Positions 26,044 through 36,919 of a DNA stretch of 64,000 nt are shown here, one piece after another. Position 1 is the first letter of the stretch. Every line of letters begins with the position of its first letter. Location of the stretch: positions 812,372 through 876,371 of the forward strand of contig KB291798.1 in NCBI GenBank assembly GCA_000328365.1. Reading direction: 5' to 3'. A program made the position numbers and the translations under genes. Under the pieces are notes generated by a model that saw nothing but the letters and a program-made list of their open reading frames with translations, was not told where the DNA came from and made no database searches. The DNA comes from Capitella teleta. Lineage: Eukaryota; Annelida; Polychaeta; Capitellidae.

Positions 26044-27235
26044 GATTATTCATTGACATATGTATCTAGTCAAGAGATTGGTTATTTTTCATGTATTTTA
26101 TACATTCCATTGTTGGATTTTCATATCGCTCGAATTTGTTTTAATTGTTAACTTCCACTGCTATAATTTCCTAGTATTTTATGTTAGGGATTCTCATCAT
26201 CAATTTGATATTATGGAAACAATTTCTGTCCGTTTTGTAGTCTACCTTCAGCAATGGATTTAGCATTGCTTTTTGTGAATCTCTTCCAACATGAAAATTT
26301 CAATCCTTTCAGAGATGATTGTTGATACATACAAATTGTTTGTTATGAGCAGAATAAACTTATTTGTGACTTAAAATTGTACTCTGTTTTTCTGATTGTG
26401 TGGCTGATTATTTACTTTTAGATTTTAGAAACTTCGATTCAAAATTGAATATAATATTTTGTTTTGTAAGGCAGTTTTTGGCCACAATAAGCAATATTTC
26501 AGCCATCCCAATTCACTCAACCAAGTTGCCATGGTAATGTAATGCAATATCAATGGAATCCCTATTATTTGTCAGTAAGGGTTGTGGAATGATGGAATGG
26601 TGTCATTATTTGGCACCAGCTTATTTACCAACATGGAAACATAGCTTTATAATTAAATTATTGCCAGATACTAGATTTTGGATTGCAAATCAATCTTGAT
26701 CCATTTTGTAAATTGTGTATGCTTAATTTTCATTTCTCCGGCCTTTTCCAACTTTCCATGAAACCAAAGAGGCCAAATTAACTAGCAGTGACTGTAATTT
26801 ACCAATTACCAAGTATATGTAGGCCTGTCTTATATTTATGTCGTACGATCTGTCCATATTTGTTTTCTAGGTCGTCGAATTCCTGAACTTACAGTACCGG
26901 CCCTTCATTATGATGAATGATAAGGCTACCCAGGAAGTGCTTTAGTGACTCATGGCCTCCGGACATGTGATAGTACATACCGGGTATATCAATATTTATT
27001 TTATAATCAATAAAATTACCGGTTTATGTTTTTATAAATTTTACACCATTTAAAATTTGTTAATAAAAATGATTGTAATATTAATCATAATTTAACAGTG
27101 TACCTGTTCCAGAGCTGCAGTCACAATGATGTAGGTAGGACAGATGAGAATTCCATAGCTGTCTTTGGTCCTTAAAAACTAAAAGATCTTTCACTGTATG
27201 GTGCTGAATTTGACATTAAATATAATGCTGTAAAA
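26044..27235. other. VPS33B 3' UTR and intergenic spacer
   Basis: The VPS33B 3' UTR probably runs to the AATAAA near 26352 or just beyond. The rest is AT-rich with no exon-like frame. It may include the uncoded left part of the LINE that follows. Confidence 0.5.
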
Positions 27236-28036
27236 AGCAATGTCATGATAGTGCAATGTAAGGGCAATACTCAAACTGTTTTCCCTGACTTCTATTTGTG
27301 CAATGAAATAATGAATGTTTGTCATGATACCAAATATTTGGGTCATATTATTTGTGATGATTTGTCTGATGACGCTGATATAAACCGTCAACGTCGGAAG
27401 CTATACGTTCAGGGAAATACTTTGGCTAGAAAGTTTTTTATGTGTACACCTGATGTGAAAGTCCAACTATTCAGAACATATTGCTCATCAATGTATACTT
27501 CGTATCTCTGGTGTCATTACAAAGTGGCTTCTATACGCAAATTGTATATAGCTTACAATGATGCATTGCGCATTTTATTACGTGTGCCTAGATATCTTAG
27601 TGCTGCACAAATGTTTGTTGAAGTTAATGTTCCTGGTCCTTTGCCTGCCCTACGAAATATAATGTACCGCTTTATATGTCGGCATCTAAAGACAATAATG
27701 CAACCGCAATGGGTATCAAAGAATTATGTAATGTAAGAGATAATATTTTGAGTATATCCAACGAATTCGACAATACTGGTGTTTTGTTTTTAATTAATTC
27801 ACTATGTATTAATTGATTGTATAATTATTACCATATCTTGAATTGATGCAAATCTGTATTTTGTTAAGTTTTTTTTTCTAGTTTAGCACAGGTTCTCTCT
27901 CTCACTCGTTGTATAGCACAGCCTAGTTTCACATTTGGATTACTGTATGCACTTATATTTACCATTACCTTTACCTTTATCGTTTTTGTTTTTCTTCATC
28001 CGTTCATTTTTCCTGTACATGTTTTTGTACAAAATA
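27236..28036 (+). mobile_element. LINE reverse-transcriptase C-terminal fragment
   Basis: The frame 27245-27736 carries a clear non-LTR retrotransposon C-terminal block: TKYLGHIICDDLSDDADI, NRQRRKLYVQGNTLARKF, LFRTYCSSMYTSYLW and YNDALRILLRVPRYLSAAQM. This order (Y-L-G-H-I, then the thumb-like region, then YNDA-R) is typical of the RTE/Jockey/L2 group. The upstream catalytic part is missing. A 300-bp AT-rich tail leads into a TTA microsatellite, which may be the expanded 3' tail. Confidence 0.82.
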
Positions 28037-28169
<133 letters not shown>

Positions 28170-28199
28170 CCCATCAAGCCTTACTCATAAGGTAAATAA

Positions 28200-29110
28200 T
28201 TTACTATTTTATTTTTGACTTATGCTCTTCTACGCGCGAACGATCAAGGTCAGAGGTGGCGTCCGCTTCGCGAGCGATACCACATTCAGCTTTCCATAAC
28301 TTCCCTGCTTTGCAGCTCCGATTTTTCGACTTTTCTATTGGTCAGAAATCGTCACGTGACCTTCTTCGAATCCGCACAGACAGAATATTGACAGCCGTGT
28401 GAATTCCGGTAACCGAATGGAAATTATCGAATATGTTCAAATATCACCCATAAATTGTGTTCAATATGTTGTTTTTGATATTTGACATCAATATTTTTAT
28501 CTAATAATAATTCTTATTTTTTCAAATTTGCATGAAATGTGTCGATAATCAGATACCGACACGCACACTCCATTTAAAGTTGAAGTAATTAAACTACTAC
28601 TAGACTATTACTACTAATACTACTAGTCTAGTGACTAGTGAGTAGTACTACCACTAGTCTAGTTTAGTAGTTACAGTAACTTACAAGTTGAAGCTCTAGA
28701 ATAAATTTTGAAGTTGGATCGGGGAGCAGCCTCAGCAGGTTTGTTGTGCGGGTTCCCTTGCGGGCTTGCCGAATTAACCTGGACCCTAGCACAGATTCTC
28801 GGGCGAGGTCTGTATACCTCGCCCGACGGTAAACTGGTTCTTTTTGCGTCTACTGGCAGCGAGGCTCCACACTCAGCCGATTGCATGATAAATATAGACA
28901 TATTATCCGACAAATCCTTGTGTTTAAACCCGCCAGACGTTAGATGGTATATTTATGCTCCAAGAAAAAACAATATGAGCCAGTACCATCATGTCGAACT
29001 TACATTAATTAAAACCCGCAACAAAATATCACTTCGTGAAGAAGTAAACAAACGCCATTTTGCGAGTGACGTCACTCAGCGCATGCGCACTGCATTGTAA
29101 ACAAGCGCAC
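28200..29110. promoter_or_regulatory. Promoter-like block upstream of EB1
   Basis: An inverted CCAAT box (ATTGG, 28337-28341) lies 9 bp before GTCACGTGAC (28351-28360), a perfect match to the E-box used by TFEB/USF-type factors. Further right are the 14-bp palindrome GAGTGACGTCACTC (CRE, 29064-29077) and the NRF1-like GCGCATGCGCAC (29079-29090). Motif density and raised CpG suggest one or two promoters. EB1 coding starts at 31063 just after a 3' splice site, so a non-coding first exon must lie upstream and this is the best candidate region. The link is inference. Confidence 0.45.
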
Positions 29111-29199
29111 ATGCTTCACTTTCCCGCTCAAACTTCTCTCACGACTTTCGAATGAAAATGAATAAAAAATTTCATATACTGATTGGTGATGCACAAAAT

Positions 29200-29249
29200 N
29201 NNNNNNNNNNNNNNNNNNNNNNNNNNNNNNNNNNNNNNNNNNNNNNNNN
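29200..29249. other. Assembly gap (50 N)
   Basis: Exactly 50 N, so the true length is probably unknown. Both flanks contain GCATGCGC sequences and raised GC content. Confidence 1.
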
Positions 29250-29712
29250 TCCCCCCTTTCCGATTGTTGTGTCACATGACCTGCTCTCCACGTGTTATAA
29301 ATAAACCAAAGCACTGCGCCTGCGTAGTGCGAAGTAAACATACACGCATGCGCATACAATTTTTCCGCGCACGTGGCGCAGGCTCATATTGGAGCATAAG
29401 TATACTATTGAAAGGCAGCTGTCTGCATGTGCGATGCCTCTTGAAACTTATTCTGAACATTTTAATAAAAGAATTGTACAAGAAGCAAGAAGGATGACAG
29501 CAGTAGGTTGAGGTTGCTTGTCCTTAACTGCTGCAGGCAGAGCATGGCTTTGGCGCTCACAGAGTGTCAGACGATGGGGCTTAACACTGCTGGTGCATGC
29601 TCCCGTGTTTGGGCATAAATATCCGTATCCGTCAGATATTAGTAACACGGATATCCATTATCAGCGTTGAAGCACGATTCGCCCAGCTCTAATTTCTACG
29701 CAGAAGCAAACT

Positions 29713-30016
29713 TTACAACACATACTACGCACACACGAAATAATCCTTCAACATATCCAAACAAACCACAAATTATTCTTACCAAATACACACATCGATG
29801 ATCCAGGGTGAGGTCTTTTTTAAACGACAATCGAGGGTTAATATTCCCATGCTAGTCCACGGAATGAAATACTACACACACAAGAAATAGTCCCTCACCA
29901 TAAACGAACGAACTGCAGATTATTTGCCATTCAACATTTACCAATTACATACGCGCAGGGGCGAGGTGTCTTTGGAAACGGCGATCGGCGATCACTATTC
30001 CCATGCTAGTCCACGG
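29713..30016. repeat. Two tandem copies of a ~150-bp dispersed repeat
   Basis: Copy A (about 29713-29862) and copy B (29863-30016) both end in ATTCCCATGCTAGTCCACGG. They share an inner order of ACTAC.CACACA.GAAATA.TCC, then a C/A-rich stretch, then GAGGTCTTTTT or GAGGTGTCTTTGGAAACGGCGAT. A third, inverted copy is at 59833-59999. No protein is encoded. The repeat could be an internal satellite of a transposon or a dispersed satellite. Confidence 0.75.
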
Positions 30017-30019
30017 TAT

Positions 30020-31029
30020 GAATGAAACCAATTGCAGAATTTGTGGTCCGGGTTGATTCAGCAAGTGCTCTGTGGTGGGAAGAGAAATGTGGAAGAGTCT
30101 GGGTCACTACTAAGGGTGCGTTTGCATGGAGAGAGAATGATTGAGAATGTGTTCGAAGTGCAGAATGACTAGTCAATGAGTATCTGACTTTGAGGATGGC
30201 CGTTCATTAATTGGGTCATGCCGGGATGTCCAGGGATGCTCATTCATGGATGTGAAGACTTGAGAAGTTGAGAACTGTAAGAAAGGGTCAATGGAGAGTC
30301 ACTCAGGCAAGCACTCTGAGTGGATTTTTGGGCAGAGAGAGAGTTGAAGGTGGAGATAGCAAAACCGTAGCATTTCAAGAATTCATTGGTGAGAGCGGTG
30401 AGTCATGGAGAAGGATGTGCAATGAGCGGCATTGAGGAACATTCAAGAATAATTTAAGCTCGTTATTTACCAACTTGTCTCGCCGCTCATTGAGTGTGGA
30501 GGCGGAGTGGCCTGCAATTTCACTGGATAATCAAACACTCAGTTTGTAAACAAGTAAAACAACTGGCAATCACTTTAAATAGGATATTGTATCGTCCATG
30601 TCCATGATTTTGAAATTTTCAGGATGTGTTTGTTGTGGATCTCCTGAAAATTCCTAAGTTATCTCTCTGGAGTAAAAATAAATACCCGGTAGCTTAATAA
30701 AGAATGACTATCGTCATTTTTTAGCCACCTGAAGGCGAAACCCACTATGAGCAAGGAATGTGGCCTTATGGTATTCCTCTTTGATGGTTCACATGAGAAG
30801 CAATTTCCATTTCATGAATTCCTGAATTAGAGATAAAGCTCCATTTCTTAACCTGTAAAACTTTTAATAGATTTGAGGTAGATTATTTGTTACACTACGT
30901 CTCATTTACACCCACATTTCTTTGGTATATTTTGATTAAACTAAATCTATTGCCTCAAATGTTGTTCCAGATTCTTGAAACTTCAAGTGATTTGATGTCT
31001 TCTCAACTTTATGCTATTTTTTTTTGCAG
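30020..31029. other. EB1 upstream sequence or 5' intron
   Basis: No coding sequence seen. G-rich, GAATG/GAGTG-rich low-complexity sequence occupies 30100-30440. The 3' splice site TTTTTTTTGCAG ends at 31029, so most of this is probably the intron between a non-coding first exon and the EB1 start exon. Confidence 0.5.
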
Positions 31030-31062
31030 AACTTATTTAGTCCTTTCCGTCACAAAGCCATC

Positions 31063-34000
31063 ATGGCCGTCAATGTAACTCACACAAGTGTAACCACCGA
31101 CAACATGAGTCGACACGATATGGTCGCATGGATCAACGACATGTTACAAGCCAATTTCTCCAAAATTGAGGAACTTGCTTCAGGTATTCGTCACTTTTTG
31201 CTTGACCTTGAATTAATGAATCTAACTTATTGAATCGTTGAAAGTAATACTGGTTCATGCTTCTGTTTATTCCCAGGTGCTGCGTATTGCCAGTTCATGG
31301 ACATGCTCTTCCCAGGTATTTCTCAGATTTATTTACAGAAATATTCTTCATTTTTGTGTTCATGTTTTTGAAACTTGAATTGTAGTTTGATACTTTGTGA
31401 AATAATTTTTTGAAATAATCTAAAGTTTTAAAATTACAAGTGCAACATGTTCTGCATTCTCGAATTGGATGTTTTCTGACCTATCACCTAGTTTTGTAAT
31501 AGTTGAGGCATAAATTTCACTCACCTTGAAGCCTGATGGAGCCTGCTGGACATGTTGAGCACTGCTTTGAATGTTGTTCACCTGCTCTTGCCTTGTTCAA
31601 TCATGGTGTGCCTGTGAATTCCTGCTTCCTCTCATGCATGGCGTTTTTGTTCCCCTTTCCTTGGGATACTTGGGGTTGTCACATGACCTGCTTGCCACTT
31701 GTATAATTTTCTAGGCTGCCTCCCTCTGAAGAAAGTCAAGTTCAACACGAAACTCGAACACGAGTTTATTCAGAACTTCAAATTGGTGCAGAATTCCTTT
31801 AAAAAATTAGCCGTGGATAAGGTAAGCGCTGGCTGCTGCTATCTGCGATGGCTCTGCTGCATTTGCTTGGATATTGTCTTTCACGGGTTGCAGCCATTTT
31901 AGCCCTCTTCCCTCCCCCTGTCTTCCTCCGCATCCCCTCTGACAGCTCCCTTCCCTAATTTCCATTTCGCTCTTCTTTTTCTCTCTATTTTTTCCTCTTT
32001 TTTTTTTTTTTTTTTTTTTTCTCTTTCCTTTTTTCTTTTCAATTTGGTATGTGGGACTCAGGATGACCGAGCAGCATTTTAACGTTAAATGAAAGAACTA
32101 ATTGACATCACTCATCTTTCTCTTCTTCGATCCTGCTCTTTCCAGGTTCAATTGCTATGAGAAAAGTCAAATTCAACACAAAATTAGAGCACGAGTTTAT
32201 TAACAACTTTAAACTAGTTCAGTCCACGTTTGGCAAATTAGGCGTCGACAAGGTAAGAAGTCGTGCCTCTCTCTTTTCTCTCTCTCTGTGCCACTCTCTC
32301 TCTTTCTCAGTGTGCTTCTCTCTTCTATTTTTCACCTCACTGTTTTTAGTTTTTTTTTTTCTTTTTTTTTTTTCTGATTATAAAGTTAAATTTTTGTGTG
32401 AGCACCTTCTGTTCCTTCTTCATTTTCTAATATTGCACTTTTCCCGTCCCAACCCTTCCTTCTCCTGCGCATATTCATGTGTTATCATAATCTTAAGTAA
32501 TGTAGGCAGCAATTATTTATGTTTATAATTGTTTAATGATCATACAATTAAGTACACATATCATGACTTGTTGACCTGCCACCTGCTTCATTGTCGTTAG
32601 CGTTAATTAATGAGGCTTTATTTAGTTTTCAATATGCAAATTCTGAATGGTGCCATATGGCATAATTAATAATTATGTCATTTACTGTCTATGCAAGAAT
32701 CAGGAGGAGATCCACTGATAGCAGAATCAGTTTTCCTAAGGCAACCTTCTGTAAATTGTTCTGCCATCAAATTATCTCTCGTTTTAAGATGTTTGATTTA
32801 ATTGCTTTCATGCATTTTTTATTTGGCTTCTTCTTGCCTACTTCCTAGTAGTGCCTGCTCTATTGAATTAATATCAGAACAGCTTATTGAATCAAATGAT
32901 CATTGAAGCCTGCATAGTCCTCCTGCACACTTTGTGTCGCTGTTGTGCATCCATTTCTCCTTTATTCCCGTTGACTTGCGCTAACGACCCCTTCTCCTTC
33001 TCCCTCAGGTGATTCCTGTGGAGCGCCTGGTCAAAGCCAAGTTCCAGGATAATTTTGAGTTTGTTCAGTGGTTTAAGAAGTTCTTTGATGCCAACTGCCA
33101 AGACATTGAGTACGACGCTCTTGCTATGCGCGGAGGAGAGCCCCTTGGAGGGGGGGGCACAGGACGCAAGCCAGTCGCATCCAGAGCCCCAGCCCCAAGA
33201 GCCCCAGTTGCAAGGGCAGCCCCCAGGCCAGCCGGTGAGTCAGCGCTCATCCCTCTCATTTCATCTTCCAGGGAATGGCCGTCATTGATGTTTATTCTTT
33301 TATCCTGAAGGCTCTCAGAGAACCGCGTCCAATAGTAGCACTCCCTCGAAACCAGGTGCCTTAAATTCTGATAGATGAGATTTTGCCCATCTCCTTCAGC
33401 ATCCCCAACTATAACCACCTTGTTTGATCTTTCTCTCACTGGTCCTAATCATTGCAGCTGCCTCTCTTCCTGCCTCTCAATATTCACCTCACTTCTTTGT
33501 TCTGAGTGCTGTTCTCTTTGCATGCTTCAATTTTTACTGAATACTTGCACCTGATGACAATATGATTGCCTCTGGCCCATGTGTCTGCACTGATGACACA
33601 TTCCACCACATGTACATGCCATTTTATTCACAGAAGCACTTTCTATTCATTGTTCCTTTTCTTTTCTCCCGTTTACCGGTATCTTTATTGTCCTGATCAT
33701 TTACAACGCAGTCAACAGCTTCTGCTTCAACATGACTCATTAAGTCTCATATGCCCCAAGTCATAAATTCATAATTGTATGCTTTTGAAATTATCATTTA
33801 ATTCACTCTCTGATTTAAAAAAATAATTAATTACAATTTACAATGTATAATGATGTTTATTCTCAGTTTTTGTGCTGATTGCTAGAACATATTTGCCATT
33901 TCGAAATTAATTTCCAGCATAGTCTATGATTCAACTGTAGCATATTTCTTCCCCACCAGCACCCACAGCGAGCAGAGTGACCTCGGCTAGAACAGCCGCC

Positions 34001-35248
34001 CCAGCCGCCAAGCAGAACAATATTGTTGACACGGCGCGTGTGGATGAACTCACTGCACAAGTGAGCTACTCAGTGCTGATTGGGCTCATTAACTGATTTC
34101 TTCCTCTCTCAGCTACAAGAGATGACTGTGAGTGTGGAGGGCTTGGAGAAGGAACGAGACTTCTACTTTGGCAAGTTGCGAGACATTGAAGTTTTGTGCC
34201 AAGAAAACGAAGACCAGTCTGTGGTGAAGAGCATTATGGACATCTTATATGCGACTGAGGTCAGTGTAAGGGCTCGCTTCTCTCTGGCCAGGTGCAAGGC
34301 CCTCATGGCTGAGTAGTTTGAGCTTTAATTTTCTTATTCGTTTATTTTGATATTTTTCGTATAGAGGTTACATGTATACATAAAGATACAGGGTGTCCCA
34401 AATAGTCTTTCACCATTGTCATGTGCTTAGCAGTCTGCAGTACTAATGACTAACCACCCAACTTATATTTTCAAGTCCTCTACTAAAACGTTGAGTACCT
34501 TTATGGAGCATGCACAGACTTAGCAGGAAGGGGTGCAAAACTTTAGCATCATGAAAATAATTAGTTTGCTTCAGGATAATTAGAACTTTATTTTGGAAAT
34601 TAGAAGTACTTTTAGAACAGAGAGTTTGATTTTGCCTTGGCTGTTTATGTTATTGAAAATACGCTCAATGTTTCAGCCAGAATAGCTGGTCACTCTCTGG
34701 CGGTGGCTGCTGAAGATCCAGGACTGCTACCTCCTGAGATCAAGCACCGCTTTGATGGGGCCTTTTTGCTTAGGATATTACTATCTCCTCAATGTTCTTC
34801 TCATTCTTTAAAGCTAGAAGCAAAACTGCTTATTCGAATTGTGATTTTTCTTTAATCAAACCATATTATATATTGGGGAATAATTGTGTTTAATAAATCT
34901 CTTAAAATACTGTTTTGTTTTGTTCACCTTCCTTGTGAGTGGGGGTTTCTACCTTTTTTTGACGAATTTTTTTCTTCTTTTTTTTCTTGTCACATTTGCA
35001 TAACGTTTGCAGGCTTGCTTTTTCCTATATTTAAAGTTTTAAACAAATCTGCATTCCTAGTATGGGGCCAAAACACAATTCCTGCTTACTGCACAAAGAC
35101 CTTGGTGGGAGATTAAGAAAGAGACACCCGTTAAATTCTGCTTGACTGAACCCTCTATATTTTTTTTTTTTTTCTGCCACAGGATGGTTTTGGGCCCCCA
35201 GCAGACGAGGCGGTTGTAGAACCGGCTGAAGAGGAGGAGGAGTACTGA
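31063..35248 (+). CDS. MAPRE: Microtubule plus-end tracking protein EB1/MAPRE, 268 or 283 aa, with a mutually exclusive exon pair
   Basis: Exons: 31063-31183, 31277-31315, then either 31715-31821 (3a) or 32146-32252 (3b), 33009-33234, an optional 33311-33355, 33960-34060, 34113-34259, 35183-35248. With one exon 3 the coding length is 852 nt (283 aa), or 807 nt (268 aa, the human EB1 length) without the 45-nt exon. The CH domain that binds the microtubule GTP cap spans exons 1-4 ([55 protein letters not shown]). The linker is rich in R, A and P. The EB-homology coiled coil and partner groove lie in exon 7 ([22 protein letters not shown]). The last exon ends in EEEEEY, the EEY tail read by CAP-Gly proteins. 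If intron 7 is retained, the protein ends after [10 protein letters not shown]... and lacks that tail. AATAAA lies at about 35938. Confidence 0.96.
31715..31821 (+). CDS. MAPRE: EB1 alternative exon 3a
   Basis: The exon is 107 nt, phase 1 in and phase 0 out, bounded by TTTTCTAG and GTAAGC. It encodes [20 protein letters not shown] and a further 16 residues. Start residues G-C resemble vertebrate EB2 and EB3 at this place. It has the same length and phases as exon 3b, so including both would shift the frame (214 nt). Confidence 0.9.
32146..32252 (+). CDS. MAPRE: EB1 alternative exon 3b
   Basis: The exon is 107 nt, bounded by CTTTCCAG and GTAAGA. It encodes [20 protein letters not shown] and a further 16 residues, 26 of 36 identical to exon 3a. 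The G-S-I-A start matches vertebrate EB1. The intron between the copies is 324 bp and contains a long T tract (about 31995-32020). Confidence 0.9.
33311..33355 (+). CDS. MAPRE: EB1 candidate 45-nt cassette exon in the linker
   Basis: A 15-codon piece reading [16 protein letters not shown] across its junctions. It has a weak acceptor (CTGAAG) and a weak donor (GTGCCT), is a multiple of three, and keeps frame whether included or skipped. The Ser/Thr-Pro content suits the flexible EB linker, which is phosphorylated in known EBs. It could equally be intronic chance sequence. Confidence 0.45.
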
Positions 35249-35960
35249 TCGCAAACCTCCTTCCGCTCACCCCTTCCCTTCGCCATCCACCTTAGGAAAA
35301 CCAAAACAACTCAAGCATGTTCGCTATCTATTATCTCTTAATTTCCATCGTCAAAATAGTTCTCTGAAATTTCGGGAATCTTCATGTTAATTTCTCTTGC
35401 ATTTGTATATATTCCCCTTCAACACTCCTTCCTCCACCTTCTGCTTCAGACAACGGATATTTTTCTATTATAATCTGTAAATATTTACAAGTCTTCAGTT
35501 TTGGGTTTCTTTCTTCCCTCCCCTCCACTTCCTCCTTCTCTGTTCCCGCTTTGATTAATTTACTTCAAAATGTCATTTCATCCCATCTCAGTATTCACAG
35601 CTGATCCTTATGTAATCAAAAGTGTAATTGAATGAGTTCAATGCGTTTATAAGAAAAAAAACATCAAATTATTAGCCTGCATTAATGATTGTGATCTTTT
35701 TGCCAAAATAACTTAAATATTGAAATCTCACTATGCGAATAATGTTTATACCTTTTTTTCTTTTTTTTTCTTGGTACTACTTTTTACTGTGAATGCGAAC
35801 ACTGTGCTTTTAACAACATATTTAAGTTGTTCTTTTCATCATTATTATTATTACTCGTTATATTTTGGCTAATTCACTAAGCTCCTCTCTCCTCTTTTCC
35901 TTCGTCGATCGTTTCATGACTTATTTGAAATGCGCGCAATAAAAAAACTTGTCAAATCAT
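35249..35960 (+). other. MAPRE: EB1 3' UTR
   Basis: The pyrimidine-rich sequence after the TGA ends near CGCAATAAAAAAAC (AATAAA at about 35938-35943), the likely polyadenylation signal. No open frame of interest. Confidence 0.65.
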
Positions 35961-36919
35961 TGACCATTTCGTTGATGGTGTTTGTCATTATTTGAGGTGC
36001 TCTTTGAGTGTTTCCCTTCACTTTACGTTTCTTCAGTGGCAGTCGACTAAAAGAGCGGACGTGTTTGATCAGGTGATCGTTGACGTTGTTACTTCAGAGG
36101 CTGATTCCACAACGGTTTGCAAATCCGGATTTGGTTGCAACTTCTTCAACCGGTTCATCCATCCGGAGCCTAATGAGTATAGTAATAATAATTTATTAAT
36201 TTTAATGTGCAAATCGTAAATAAGATGGAAATTTATATGTGCGGTAATAATATTTTAAATCATTCATGTAAAAGCGTCTACTTTAAGGGAAATTTTTTTT
36301 TTAAATTTGATAAATTGTTCTGTTTCTTATGCATCGAGCTCGAAACTGTTCAGGTCTTGGGTTTTACTGCCTTGGTACTATTAATAACTAATTAATACTA
36401 TTAATAATATTAATAACTAATAGGTATAACCGAATTCGGAGACAGCCTAGTCTCGAAACTGTTTGGTATAACATGCATCCAGCATTAATATCAGCTTTTA
36501 TAAAATTATGATAAGGATGATGGCAGTTTCTGTGTTGACGTCTTTTTGTATGTAGACTGCTTCTCATCGTGTAGGCTGTGAAGAATACCAGTCATGCATG
36601 TGCTGTGTTGTCGGTTTGGCTAAGAACGCCAAGGCGGACACAAGAAAAAATCCCAGCGCATTAGCTACGTTATTGCATCACCGAAGCACCCATGTTCTTG
36701 ATGATTATGTATTGATGATTATTTTTTATGCTTAAATCATGTAATATACATGAAAAATCATGTCCGTGACCGCACCATAGGAGTCATAACGCACTTATGA
36801 CAAGAAGACTCAAGAAGAATAGCATTCGCAGCATGAAGTGAGCCGTTATGATGACGAAGCTCACCGTGAAAGTGTTTCATCATAACGCTGTAAATTGTTA
36901 AGATTCCCTCAAATATATA
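35961..36919. other. Intergenic spacer
   Basis: No gene seen. It contains one exact AGTGCGTTATGA 12-mer (complement, 36784-36795) and two GTTATGATG-core relatives (about 36842 and 36882) within 110 bp. Confidence 0.5.
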
